From: Rheinheimera oceanensis | GTDB taxonomy: Bacteria > Pseudomonadota > Gammaproteobacteria > Enterobacterales > Alteromonadaceae | Direction of reading: 5' to 3' | NCBI RefSeq assembly: GCF_018831085.1 | Contig: NZ_JAGPNM010000001.1 | Location: 186,001 to 250,000, forward strand | Length of the DNA stretch: 64,000 bases | Shown: positions 39,838 to 48,900 of the stretch, in pieces | Numbering within the stretch: the stretch's first letter is position 1 | Layout: each line of letters begins with the position of its first letter | The notes under the pieces: model-generated | Told to the model about the DNA's origin: nothing | The model's input: only the letters and a program-made list of their open reading frames with translations | The model's database searches: none | Translations under genes and position numbers: made by a program

Positions 39838-39953
39838 AACCGGCGGTTAAAGCTACGGAGGCACTTGTAGACCTTTATAAACTTAATCATATGTTAAACC
39901 GGCATCTATGATGGGAAAAACATACAGTGCAGAAACATTAGTGAGAAACCTGC

Positions 39954-40298
39954 TTATTCTACTTTAGCGCTTAATGCAGGCGCTGCAAAGGCCACACCAT
40001 CCCAGCCGGTACGGATAAAATTACGGATATTCTGATGATCGCTGCCTTTAGGAGTATCCAATACAGTGCGGTAGTAATCGCCAAATAAAAATAATGTTTG
40101 CGGTGCCGATAACTGGTGCAGCAAACCAAAAGCCAATATTTTGCACGAACCGTTATTTTCACCGGCAGCGTTATGCAAGTCGCCATTTTTAAACGCTACC
40201 GGCGTAAATTGATATAACGCATCAATAAGCGCAATACTTTGCTCGAAACTGATACTGTCGGGTTCAGTACTCAGCTGAATAAAAAAATGCTCTAGCAT
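39954..40298 (-). CDS. HopJ-family protein
   Basis: 114 residues, a complete HopJ domain: YQFTPVAFKNG, AGENNGSCKILAF, FGDYYR and HQNIRNFIRTGW motifs. HopJ was named for a plant-pathogen type III effector, but the domain is widespread in free-living marine bacteria. No secretion genes are seen here, so an effector role is not supported. AGGAG precedes the ATG. Function unknown. Confidence 0.9.
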   Translation of the reverse strand: MLEHFFIQLSTEPDSISFEQSIALIDALYQFTPVAFKNGDLHNAAGENNGSCKILAFGLLHQLSAPQTLFLFGDYYRTVLDTPKGSDHQNIRNFIRTGWDGVAFAAPALSAKVE

Positions 40299-40483
40299 AG
40301 GAACTCCTGTTCGTTATGGCCAAGCGGGCCTGCAGCAATCTGTTGATACTAAGCGTTGCTTTTAAGCTTAGCAACAACACAAATAATGAAGTAACACATC
40401 TTTACTATTGAGTGCCGGATCCGGCTAACGCCACCGTTATTGCCTGATATACTCTGGCCATTATCCGTAAACCGGACCACGTT

Positions 40484-41857
40484 ATGTTAAGTACCGATAT
40501 CTGCCAACAGGCACGCCTGGCAAGAGATGCCCGCTTTGATGGCCTGTTTTTTACTGCAGTAAAAAGTACCGGTATATACTGCCGCCCTGTTTGCCCGGCA
40601 AAAGCACCGGCCGAGACGCAGGTGAGTTATTACTTTTCATCTGCCGCGGCCTGTGCCGCCGGTTACCGGCCGTGTTTGCGTTGCCGGCCAGACAGTGCAC
40701 CGGGCTCTGCTGCCTGGCAGGGAACAGACACAACCTTGCAACGTGCCTTAAAACTTATTGATGCAGGCGCCTTACAACAACAAAACCAGACACAACTGGC
40801 AGAGCGGCTTGGTATCAGTGAGCGTTACTTACGCAAAATGTTTCAGCAGCAACTGGGGTTGGCGCCCAAACACTATGCTATTACCCAGCAAGTGTTATTT
40901 GCTAAAAAACTGCTGCATGAAACGGCACTGCCTGTCAGTGCCATTGCTTATCAGGCTGGTTTTAACAGTGTCCGGCGCTTTAATGACGCTTTTAAACAAC
41001 AACTTCAACTTAGCCCCGGCGCCATCCGCCGGCACCGTGACAACACTTTGCCTGACGTGATCCGGTTAGAACTGAGTTACCGCCCGCCACTGGCCTGGCA
41101 CACTATGCTGCAATTCTGGCAGGCGCGTACGCTGGACGGTATTGATTGGGTACATCAGCAAAGCTATGGCCGCACGTTCAGCTATCAGCAGAGCGCAGGC
41201 TGGTTTGAAGTAACGCCGAAAACGGACAGCAGCCTGCAGCTGAGCCTGCACTGGCCCGGTAAGCAGGGCTTGTTTGGCCTGGTGCAGCAACTACGCCGCC
41301 TGCTGGATCTGGATGCCAATATGTTGCAGATAGAACATCAGCTGCAGCAGCATGCTTTATTTAGCCGGGGCATAATCAGCGGCCTGCGTATTCCCGGCTT
41401 ATGGTGCAGCTGGGAAGCGGGTGTCAGGGCTATATTGGGGCAGCAAGTCAGTGTGGCCGGTGCCCGTACCCAGCTTAATCGTTTGGTACAGGCGTTGGCT
41501 GAGCCGGTGGCCGGTGACAAAAAATTGTTCCCTACTCCACAGGCCGTAGCACAAAGCAGCCTGGACATGATAAAAGTACCACAAGCGCGTCGTGACACGC
41601 TCAAAGCTCTGGCACACTTTGTTATGGCAACACCAGATGCATCACCGCAGCAGTGGCTTAGCATTAAAGGTATCGGCCCCTGGACGGTAAACTACGCCCG
41701 CCTGCGCGGTTTATCAGCCAGTGATATCTGGCTGGCGGGTGATCTTGGTGTACAAAAAGCACTGGCCCGCAACGGCGATACTGCTATTGATACCAGTAAC
41801 CTGGCACCGTGGCGTAGCTACGCCACCTTTCAGTTATGGTTTAGTCCCGGAGAATAA
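40484..41857 (+). CDS. Ada-AlkA fusion: methylphosphotriester sensor, AraC-type HTH and 3-methyladenine glycosylase
   Basis: 457 residues in three parts. Residues about 5-75 are an Ada N-terminal zinc domain ([10 protein letters not shown] and CLRCRPD give the four Cys). About 85-180 is an AraC-type DNA-binding domain. About 190-457 is an AlkA glycosylase, with a helix-hairpin-helix GIGPWTVNY near 390 and the catalytic Asp region IWLAGDLG near 410. It excises alkylated bases and probably senses methyl phosphotriesters to induce the adaptive response. The methyltransferase ogt starts one base after its stop. Confidence 0.93.
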   Translation: MLSTDICQQARLARDARFDGLFFTAVKSTGIYCRPVCPAKAPAETQVSYYFSSAAACAAGYRPCLRCRPDSAPGSAAWQGTDTTLQRALKLIDAGALQQQNQTQLAERLGISERYLRKMFQQQLGLAPKHYAITQQVLFAKKLLHETALPVSAIAYQAGFNSVRRFNDAFKQQLQLSPGAIRRHRDNTLPDVIRLELSYRPPLAWHTMLQFWQARTLDGIDWVHQQSYGRTFSYQQSAGWFEVTPKTDSSLQLSLHWPGKQGLFGLVQQLRRLLDLDANMLQIEHQLQQHALFSRGIISGLRIPGLWCSWEAGVRAILGQQVSVAGARTQLNRLVQALAEPVAGDKKLFPTPQAVAQSSLDMIKVPQARRDTLKALAHFVMATPDASPQQWLSIKGIGPWTVNYARLRGLSASDIWLAGDLGVQKALARNGDTAIDTSNLAPWRSYATFQLWFSPGE

Positions 41858-41858
41858 T

Positions 41859-42326
41859 ATGTTTAGCCAATATATCGACAGCCCGCTGGGGCCGGTACAG
41901 ATTTTAGCAACCGCCAACGGTATCAGTGCCATCCGCTTTGTTGCCGCACCGCAGACAACAGAGCAACCTTCTGCGCTTACAGCCTTAGCCGCGCAGCAGC
42001 TCAGAGCTTATTTTGCCGGCACCTTAAGCCATTTCAGCTTACCGCTGGCAGCCAATGGAACCGCATTTCAGCAGCAGGTATGGCGAGAGTTGTGTACTAT
42101 ACCTTTTGGCCAAACCTGCAGCTATGCTGATATTGCGCGCGGCATCAGCAATGTTAAAGCAGTAAGAGCTGTAGGTGCAGCTAATGGCCGTAACCCTATC
42201 GCGATAGTGGTGCCGTGCCATCGTGTAATAGGCGCCAATGGCACTTTAACCGGTTATGCCGGCGGGCTGGATAAAAAAGCCTGGCTGCTAAAACACGAAC
42301 AGCGCCAAAAGGCGCTGTTCGGTTAA
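41859..42326 (+). CDS. ogt: Methylated-DNA-protein-cysteine methyltransferase
   Basis: 155 residues. Removes O6-methylguanine and O4-methylthymine lesions by transferring the methyl group to Cys120 in the PCHRVIG motif. Winged-helix region [14 protein letters not shown] precedes the active site. Start ATG 41859 is 1 base after the glycosylase stop, preceded by GGAG; an upstream in-frame extension lies inside the glycosylase gene and is rejected. It supplies the part missing from the Ada-AlkA fusion, so the pair makes a complete alkylation response. Confidence 0.95.
   Translation: MFSQYIDSPLGPVQILATANGISAIRFVAAPQTTEQPSALTALAAQQLRAYFAGTLSHFSLPLAANGTAFQQQVWRELCTIPFGQTCSYADIARGISNVKAVRAVGAANGRNPIAIVVPCHRVIGANGTLTGYAGGLDKKAWLLKHEQRQKALFG
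42290..42320 (-). terminator. Likely terminator of the outer-membrane barrel gene
   Basis: Perfect 10-bp stem GAACAGCGCC/GGCGCTGTTC with loop AAAA, overlapping the last codons of ogt. On the minus strand it is followed by GTGTTTTAG, which suits the converging barrel gene. On plus it has no T run. Confidence 0.5.
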
Positions 42327-42354
42327 ACGGCTGTGCAGTAAAAAAAGCAGCAGA

Positions 42355-42891
42355 TCAGAACTGGTAAGACACACCAAAACGGAATTCGTTTTTCGTATCG
42401 CCACTATTTAGTGCCACATTGCTGCGAATGGCCCAGTCCGGGCTCAGGTGATAAGCGATACCACCGGCAAAACTGCCATAATTATCGCCAATAGAGTGAT
42501 AACTGGCTTCAGAATACAACTCTACCTGCGGTGTTAACGGGTGACGCCCCCCCACACCACCATAACCGCCGCTGTCATCTGCATCACCGGATGCATTCTG
42601 AAAACCGGCCAGAATATAAGTTTGGGTATTAGGTGAAAAATCCAGTTTAAAGCCGGTTAAGTAATTTACTCCCACCTTCAGCATGTTCGCATCAAACGGG
42701 CCTTGCGATACGCGGGCAAACTCAGCGTCCAGCACCCAGTTTCTGTCCAGACGGTATGATGCTTCAACATAAGGGCCATCCGGGCCGATATCAGTGTAAC
42801 CTGCACCAACATAATCCCATTTGATGTTAGCCTGTGCACCGGCAGCAAAAGCAGCGGCAATGATACTTGCAGATACGATTGATTTTTTCAT
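42355..42891 (-). CDS. Outer-membrane beta-barrel protein, small
   Basis: 178 residues with a signal peptide (about 1-21, ending AQA). The mature part alternates beta strands and ends in an aromatic residue (VSYQF), the signature of an 8-strand outer-membrane barrel. A Gly/Asp-rich loop lies at about 98-112. AGGAG precedes the ATG. It is divergent from pirin. The specific role is not known. Confidence 0.85.
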   Translation of the reverse strand: MKKSIVSASIIAAAFAAGAQANIKWDYVGAGYTDIGPDGPYVEASYRLDRNWVLDAEFARVSQGPFDANMLKVGVNYLTGFKLDFSPNTQTYILAGFQNASGDADDSGGYGGVGGRHPLTPQVELYSEASYHSIGDNYGSFAGGIAYHLSPDWAIRSNVALNSGDTKNEFRFGVSYQF

Positions 42892-43011
42892 TCTATACTC
42901 CTAGGTTTCTCACACTGAGTCACACTTAATTGCAACGTGAGACTTATTTTTATTAAGGCACAGCTTAGCCTTAGCGTCTTAACGCTGGCTGAACCCAACA
43001 CCGGGCGAAAA

Positions 43012-43030
43012 CATTCTAATTATTAGAATG
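43012..43030. promoter_or_regulatory. 19-nt palindrome between the barrel gene and pirin
   Basis: CATTCTAAT-T-ATTAGAATG, a perfect inverted repeat with 9-bp arms, 77 bases upstream of the pirin ATG and 120 bases upstream of the barrel gene. It is a good candidate operator; the cognate regulator is not identified. Confidence 0.5.
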
Positions 43031-43107
43031 CTTTATCGTGAATAATGTAATTTTCTTTCCATTAGCACTAAGCTTTAATAGCAACCTTTATTGCTGGAGA
43101 AACCACC

Positions 43108-43995
43108 ATGACCACACGCACAGTGCAACGCCTGATCCCTGCAATTGAGGCATCCGATGGCGCCGGGGTAAAAATTAAGCGCAGCCTGGGGCAAAACCAG
43201 CATACCCGGCTGGACCCGTTTCTAATGCTGGATTTTTTTGGCTCAGATCAGGCCGGAGATTACATTAAAGGTTTCCCGCCCCACCCTCACCGCGGCTTTG
43301 AAACGGTAACCTATATGCTGGCGGGCCATATGCTGCATGAAGATCATCTGGGTAATCAGGGCCATCTTAAAAGCGGTGGTGTACAATGGATGACCGCAGG
43401 CCGGGGTATTATTCACTCAGAAATGCCGCAGCAAGATGCCGGTTTAATGCAGGGTTTTCAGTTATGGCTAAACCTGCCGGCAGCTGAAAAGATGAAACCG
43501 GCAGCTTATGTCGATATCAGCCCGGATCTGATCCCACAGATAACATTAGCTCAGGGCACAGCCAAAGTGATTGCCGGCACTTTACAAAGCGGTGACGTAC
43601 AGCAAGGCGGGCCAATACAAGGCTTATCCACCGAGCCACAATACTATGATTTACACCTGACAGCCGGGCAGACAATAACTCTGCAACTCACACTGACCCA
43701 CAGTGCTTTTGTTTACCCCTATGTCGGCGATATTCAAGTGGTCGATGATAAAGAGCAGCGCAAAGTGCCACAGCACCATGCCGGTGTGCTAACCAACGGC
43801 ACTGCGCTAACCTTGTATGCCGAGTACGATTGCCGTTTATTAGTGCTGGCTGCAGCACCTATTGGCGAGCCTATAGTGCAGTATGGCCCTTTTGTGATGA
43901 ACTCTATGGCCGAAATTGAACAGGCCATCAGTGATTATCAGCAAGGCCGTCTGACAGATAATAAAGCAGCCAACAGCATTGAGCTGGCCCGATAA
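43108..43995 (+). CDS. Pirin-family protein
   Basis: 295 residues in the bicupin pirin fold. The N-terminal metal-binding motif PHPHRGFETVTYML (about 53-66) and later H-E-D-H plus the conserved Glu in HSEMPQ give the expected His/His/His/Glu set. Pirins include quercetin dioxygenases and regulators; the activity here is unknown. GGAG precedes the ATG. Confidence 0.95.
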   Translation: MTTRTVQRLIPAIEASDGAGVKIKRSLGQNQHTRLDPFLMLDFFGSDQAGDYIKGFPPHPHRGFETVTYMLAGHMLHEDHLGNQGHLKSGGVQWMTAGRGIIHSEMPQQDAGLMQGFQLWLNLPAAEKMKPAAYVDISPDLIPQITLAQGTAKVIAGTLQSGDVQQGGPIQGLSTEPQYYDLHLTAGQTITLQLTLTHSAFVYPYVGDIQVVDDKEQRKVPQHHAGVLTNGTALTLYAEYDCRLLVLAAAPIGEPIVQYGPFVMNSMAEIEQAISDYQQGRLTDNKAANSIELAR

Positions 43996-44109
43996 AAGCC
44001 TCAGCAAAGGTTTAGGTGAAGGTTTAAACAAGAGTTTCGATAACGAAAAGCGGGATTTTGTCAGCACGGCGTTTTATACTAACGCCTTTGTTATGACAGA
44101 GACTGTAGT

Positions 44110-44820
44110 ATGCAATTAATCGGTATTATCGGCGCCATGGAGCCGGAAGTGGCGCTGTTGCGCCAGCAAATCGTTGATGTAAAAACCACCGAGTTGGGCT
44201 CTTACGTATTTTACAGCGGCCGCCTCAATGGCGTTGCAGTTGTGTTGGTGCAATCCGGTATCGGTAAAGTTGCTGCTGCGGTTGCCACAACCCTAATGAT
44301 CCAGCATTTTAAACCAGACGCTGTTATTAATACCGGTTCAGCCGGTGGTTTTGACCCGCAATTAAGTGTTGGCGATGTGGTGATCAGCACTGAAGTACGC
44401 CACCATGATGTTGACGTTACGGCTTTTGGTTATGAAATAGGCCAGGTGCCGCAAATGCCTGCCGCTTATCTGCCACACCCGGCTTTGGTAGCCGCTGCCG
44501 AGCAAAGTATTACCTTGCTCGGTTACTGCAAAACCAAACAAGGGCTTATTGCTACCGGCGACAGCTTTATCTGTGATCCGGCGCGTATAGCTGTTATCCG
44601 CGAGCAATTCCCCACTATGCTGGCGGTAGAAATGGAAGGCGCCGCTATTGCCCAGGTATGTCATATGCTGCATACACCTTTTGTGGTGATCAGAAGCTTA
44701 AGCGATATTGCCGGTAAAGAATCGCCACAATCTTTCGAAGCTTATCTGGAGGTCGCTTCAAAAAACAGTTCAGCCATGGTTGCTGAACTGATTAACAGCC
44801 TGGCCGGTGTAAGCCTGTAA
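44110..44820 (+). CDS. mtnN: 5'-methylthioadenosine/S-adenosylhomocysteine nucleosidase
   Basis: 236 residues; hydrolyses MTA, SAH and 5'-deoxyadenosine, clearing inhibitors of SAM enzymes and supplying the AI-2 precursor path. Catalytic residues match the family: Glu11 (GAMEPE), Glu in AVEMEGAA at about 176 and Asp in SLSDIAG at about 199. The CbiB-like gene starts one base after its stop, so the two are one transcript. Confidence 0.97.
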   Translation: MQLIGIIGAMEPEVALLRQQIVDVKTTELGSYVFYSGRLNGVAVVLVQSGIGKVAAAVATTLMIQHFKPDAVINTGSAGGFDPQLSVGDVVISTEVRHHDVDVTAFGYEIGQVPQMPAAYLPHPALVAAAEQSITLLGYCKTKQGLIATGDSFICDPARIAVIREQFPTMLAVEMEGAAIAQVCHMLHTPFVVIRSLSDIAGKESPQSFEAYLEVASKNSSAMVAELINSLAGVSL

Positions 44821-44821
44821 C

Positions 44822-45778
44822 GTGCTGCCACAAGGGCTTTGGTATATGCCTTTAATGCTGCTGGCTGTGGTGCTGGCAGCAAACTGGTTTAGCTTACCCT
44901 CAGCCTACCATCCGTTGACGCTGTTTCGTTATTATGCCCGCCAGCTGGCACAAAAAGTACACCCTGATCCTGCCCGGCCAGCACAGCAACAGCTCACGTC
45001 CGGCAGCCTGGCAATAGTGGTCGCAGCGGCACCGCCGTTGCTGTTATGCTACAGCTTGTATCAATTCTCAGAACTGCCGCAACTGCTGGATGCACTGCTG
45101 CTATACATCAGCCTGGACTGGCAACAACAGCGTAAACATATTCTCAGCGTTAGCGACAGCCTTAAACGCGGCCAGCTAATGCTGGCAAAAGAACAAGCGG
45201 CAAAACTCGTGCTGCGCGACACCAGTCGCCTGACAGCAATGGGTGTAAGTAAAGCCGTAGTGGAAAGTACGGTGCTGCGCAACACCAGGCTGATGCTGGG
45301 TGTATGCTGCTGGTTTTTAGCCGGTGGTGGCATCGCCGCACTGGCGTACCGGTTGTTGCAGGAACTGGCCCAGCAATGGAACAGTAAACTGCCGCTAAAC
45401 CGCCACTTTGGCGCTCCCGCTGCCTGGCTGGCCGTTGTAACTGCAGCCCCGGCAATGCTAATTAGTAGTATTATTCTGGCGTTACAGCATGGCATCGTCC
45501 GCTGCTATAAACAAATTCGTCAGGTCCCACGGCTTAACATTAACTACCTGTCTTTTTTACTGTTGTGCTGCGGCAGTATAGCCATACACTGCAATCTTGG
45601 CGGCCCGGCATATTATGGCAATATCAAACTGCCACGCAGCCGCATACCCTGTCAGCGTGAACCTGCCTGGCAGAATATTGGCAATGCCGTGCGGGTTGTG
45701 CATTTTGTCCAGCTGTATTTTATGCTGCTGGCACTAAGCGTAACCTTAGTGCAATTGGCGCTGCTTTGGTTGAAATAA
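44822..45778 (+). CDS. CbiB/CobD-like membrane protein
   Basis: 318 residues with about 5-6 transmembrane segments. It resembles adenosylcobinamide-phosphate synthase (CbiB/CobD), with a VSKAVVESTVLRNT stretch equivalent to the conserved loop of the family. No other cobalamin genes are in the window, and it follows mtnN, so the real substrate may differ or the rest of the pathway may be elsewhere. It starts with GTG one base after the mtnN stop. Confidence 0.75.
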   Translation: MLPQGLWYMPLMLLAVVLAANWFSLPSAYHPLTLFRYYARQLAQKVHPDPARPAQQQLTSGSLAIVVAAAPPLLLCYSLYQFSELPQLLDALLLYISLDWQQQRKHILSVSDSLKRGQLMLAKEQAAKLVLRDTSRLTAMGVSKAVVESTVLRNTRLMLGVCCWFLAGGGIAALAYRLLQELAQQWNSKLPLNRHFGAPAAWLAVVTAAPAMLISSIILALQHGIVRCYKQIRQVPRLNINYLSFLLLCCGSIAIHCNLGGPAYYGNIKLPRSRIPCQREPAWQNIGNAVRVVHFVQLYFMLLALSVTLVQLALLWLK

Positions 45779-45901
45779 CAACGATAACTTGTGCCGTCGT
45801 CAGAAAACTGGACAAGCCATTCACTCTCAGTATATGTTCTGCAAAACAATGCAGATGTAGCAGCAATAAAAATAATCACGCTACAGTGAACGGGAGTTTC
45901 A

Positions 45902-48900
45902 GTGAATTTTGTGCAGCCTTTGATGCGTTTTGCAGCCCTGTTTCTGATGCTGGCTGTGTTCAACTTAGCTGCGGCCCCATTATTACGGCCACTGACACCG
46001 GATCAAGGGCTGACACAGGGTTCAGTTAATGATTTGCTGTTAGATAACGAAGGTTTTCTCTGGCTGGCCACCGAAGGTGGCCTTAACCGTTTTGACAGTA
46101 ATCAGGTAGTGCAGGTAGGGACTACACTTGCCAGCTTAAAAGAAATTTCATTTACCCGTTTATTACAAGACAACAACGGTAGCATTTTTGCCGCAACCGC
46201 CACCGGCGATCTGTACCGTTTTAACCGCACCACTGGTTATATCGAACTGGCGGCCAGTTTACGCCAGCAAAACGAGCTGCCCAGCAGCATTTTTATTTCA
46301 GGGCTGGTGTCCAGTGACAGCGATACTTTATTGCTAAGCACCCATCATTCGGTGTTTCGTTTATCGTTAACTGATGGCAGCCAGGAGAAACTGTTTGATA
46401 TTCGCGACGCGGGTTATACCAACGGCTGGCTACGCAACATTGAATATTATCAGGGCTATGTATTAATAGCCGCATTTAATGGTGTTATTGCTGTTAACCT
46501 CAGCAACAACCAGCACCAGTACCTGCCCTATTTAGACAGCAGTATAGTGCCAAACGACCAACTGCACAGCAAAGTGCTAAGCATTAAACATAACCGTTTA
46601 TGGATAGGTACTGTCGATGGCCTGTACAGCATTAACCTTGACGACATGCTGGCCAATTTACAGCACCAAACGCCCTATCAGGCTAAAACTGAGTTGGCAG
46701 CACTGAATATCTGGCAGATAAAATGGGTTGATGATCACGCCCTGATCCCAACCGAGCGCGGGCTATACCGCTTTTATCCACAGCAGCAAAGCAGCGAGTT
46801 TGTGCTGCGCTTTAGCGATGCCGGCCTGGGTTTATTTGACAATACTATTATTGATATTGTCGCCGATAAAGCCGGCGGCTACTGGCTGGCATCACGTGAC
46901 AATGGTGCCTATTACTGGCATCCTCGCAGCCAGGCTTTTAGCCAGATTGTCCGCACCGATAACGATAACACTACGCTTAGCAGCAATGTAGTTTACAGCC
47001 TGTTGGCCAGCGACAGCCAGACACTATGGATAGGCACCAGCAATGGCCTGAATAAAAATCAGCTACACAACGGCACAAACACCAGCTATTTAGTAAACCC
47101 CGACCCCAAGGCCATTCAGCATGACGGCACCATTTACGCTATTTACCCGGCAGATAACAACAACCTGTGGCTGGTTAACGCCAATGGCCTGCGATTATTT
47201 GATACCGGCACCGGTAAGCTGCAAATGCCCGACAAACTCAAAGATAGTGACAAACATTATCTAAACGCGAGGAACGGCCATTATTTTCAGTATCAGCGGC
47301 AATGGTATTTTTTTAACGATAGCAAACTTATGCGTTACACGCCGGACACAGGCACAATAGAAGACATCAGTAATGACTCCGGTGCTGCCAATAATAGCAG
47401 TGACGCTATTTTGGGTGTTTATACCGGCAAAAGCATGGGTTTATTAATAGCAAAACCGGACGAAATCTGGTTATGGCAGCCACAAACTAACAGCCAACGT
47501 CTGATCTACCGGGCCCCGGCTTACCAACCAATGCTGGGCCGTATTGCCAATTCTATGCTGCAGGATAAACAAGGCCGGTTGTGGATAAGCATGTCAGGCA
47601 TAGGCTTGCTGGGTTTTGCCGCAGACACACTGGAGTTGGCGCACTTTTACAGTGTAGACGACACCTTGTTATCCGATGCGGTTTATAACCTGCAATTGGA
47701 TAAGCATGACGATATCTGGTTTGCCAGCCATTATGGTCTGGCCCGGCTTGATACCGATACTCTGCAAATTGAGTTTTTCACCCGCGATGACGGTATTTAT
47801 ACCCATGAATATAATAGCGGCGCAGTAACCACACTTGCCGATGGCCGGCTTGCCTTTGGCAGTATGCGCGGTGTAACACTGGTAAACCCGGCAAGGCTGC
47901 AGGAACAAAGCGGCGAGCCAAGCGTTATTATAACCAGCCTAAGTTTGCTGTCTGGCAATTTTCAGCCGGTTAATACCAATTTAAATGAGCGGCATTTTAC
48001 GCTGTCGCATAAAGATCTTGGTATCACACTGCAATTTAGCGCGATGAACTTCAGCAACCAACACAAAATGCGTTATCGCTACTGGCTGGAAGGCAAACAA
48101 AATATCCATTACCCGCCACAGCGCGGCAACAGCGTTATTTTTCCGCAGCTAAGCAGTGGCGATTACACCTTTAACGTAGTGGCTATTTCGCCCGAAAGCG
48201 GCGCTGAAAGCGCACCGGCAAAAATTCATTTACACATAAAACCCGCGTTCTGGTTATCCGGCTGGGCATTGCTAAGCTACGCTGCCCTACTGACACTATT
48301 GTTGTATAAAGTTTACCGGCTACGCCGCCATCAACATGCGCTGCTACGCAGCATACATACTAAAGCCCTGCAAAGTGAGCAACGCTTAAAACAAGCTTTG
48401 GCATCAGTAAACAGCGGGGCCTGGGAGTGGCAAGCCGACACTAACCTGCTGTTTGCGTCCCGCATTCATACTATGCTCGGCTACAATGAAAGCATGAACC
48501 CGCTGACACTGCAGCAGCACCAGACACTGATCCACCCTGACGACAGAGAAGGCTTTTGCACCCAATGGGCCCGCTTTTTACAACAACCGGAGCAAGGTTT
48601 TGATTTTACCTACCGTATGCAACACCAAAGTGGTAACTGGCTATGGTTTCGCGATCTGGGTAAAGCGACTGAACATAACACCGACAACAGCGTAAGCAAA
48701 GTAATAGGTACCTTTAGCAACATCACTGAAACCCGCGCCAATCAGGAAAAAGCCCGGCTATTTGGTGAAGCTTTCCAGCAAACCCGCGACTGGGTGGTTA
48801 TTCTGGACGACAGGCAGCGGGTCATTGCGGCAAATCAGTCTTTTGCCGATGCTTTTGGCAGTGTAGAGCAATACCTGGACCAACCCCGTACCCACCATCT

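Noticed and set aside
39954..40298. Evidence for a type III effector system from the HopJ protein
   Set aside because: HopJ domains are common in free-living bacteria, and no secretion, chaperone or hrp-type genes are nearby.
44822..45778. Cobalamin synthesis locus
   Set aside because: Only one CbiB-like gene is present; the adjacent gene is mtnN.
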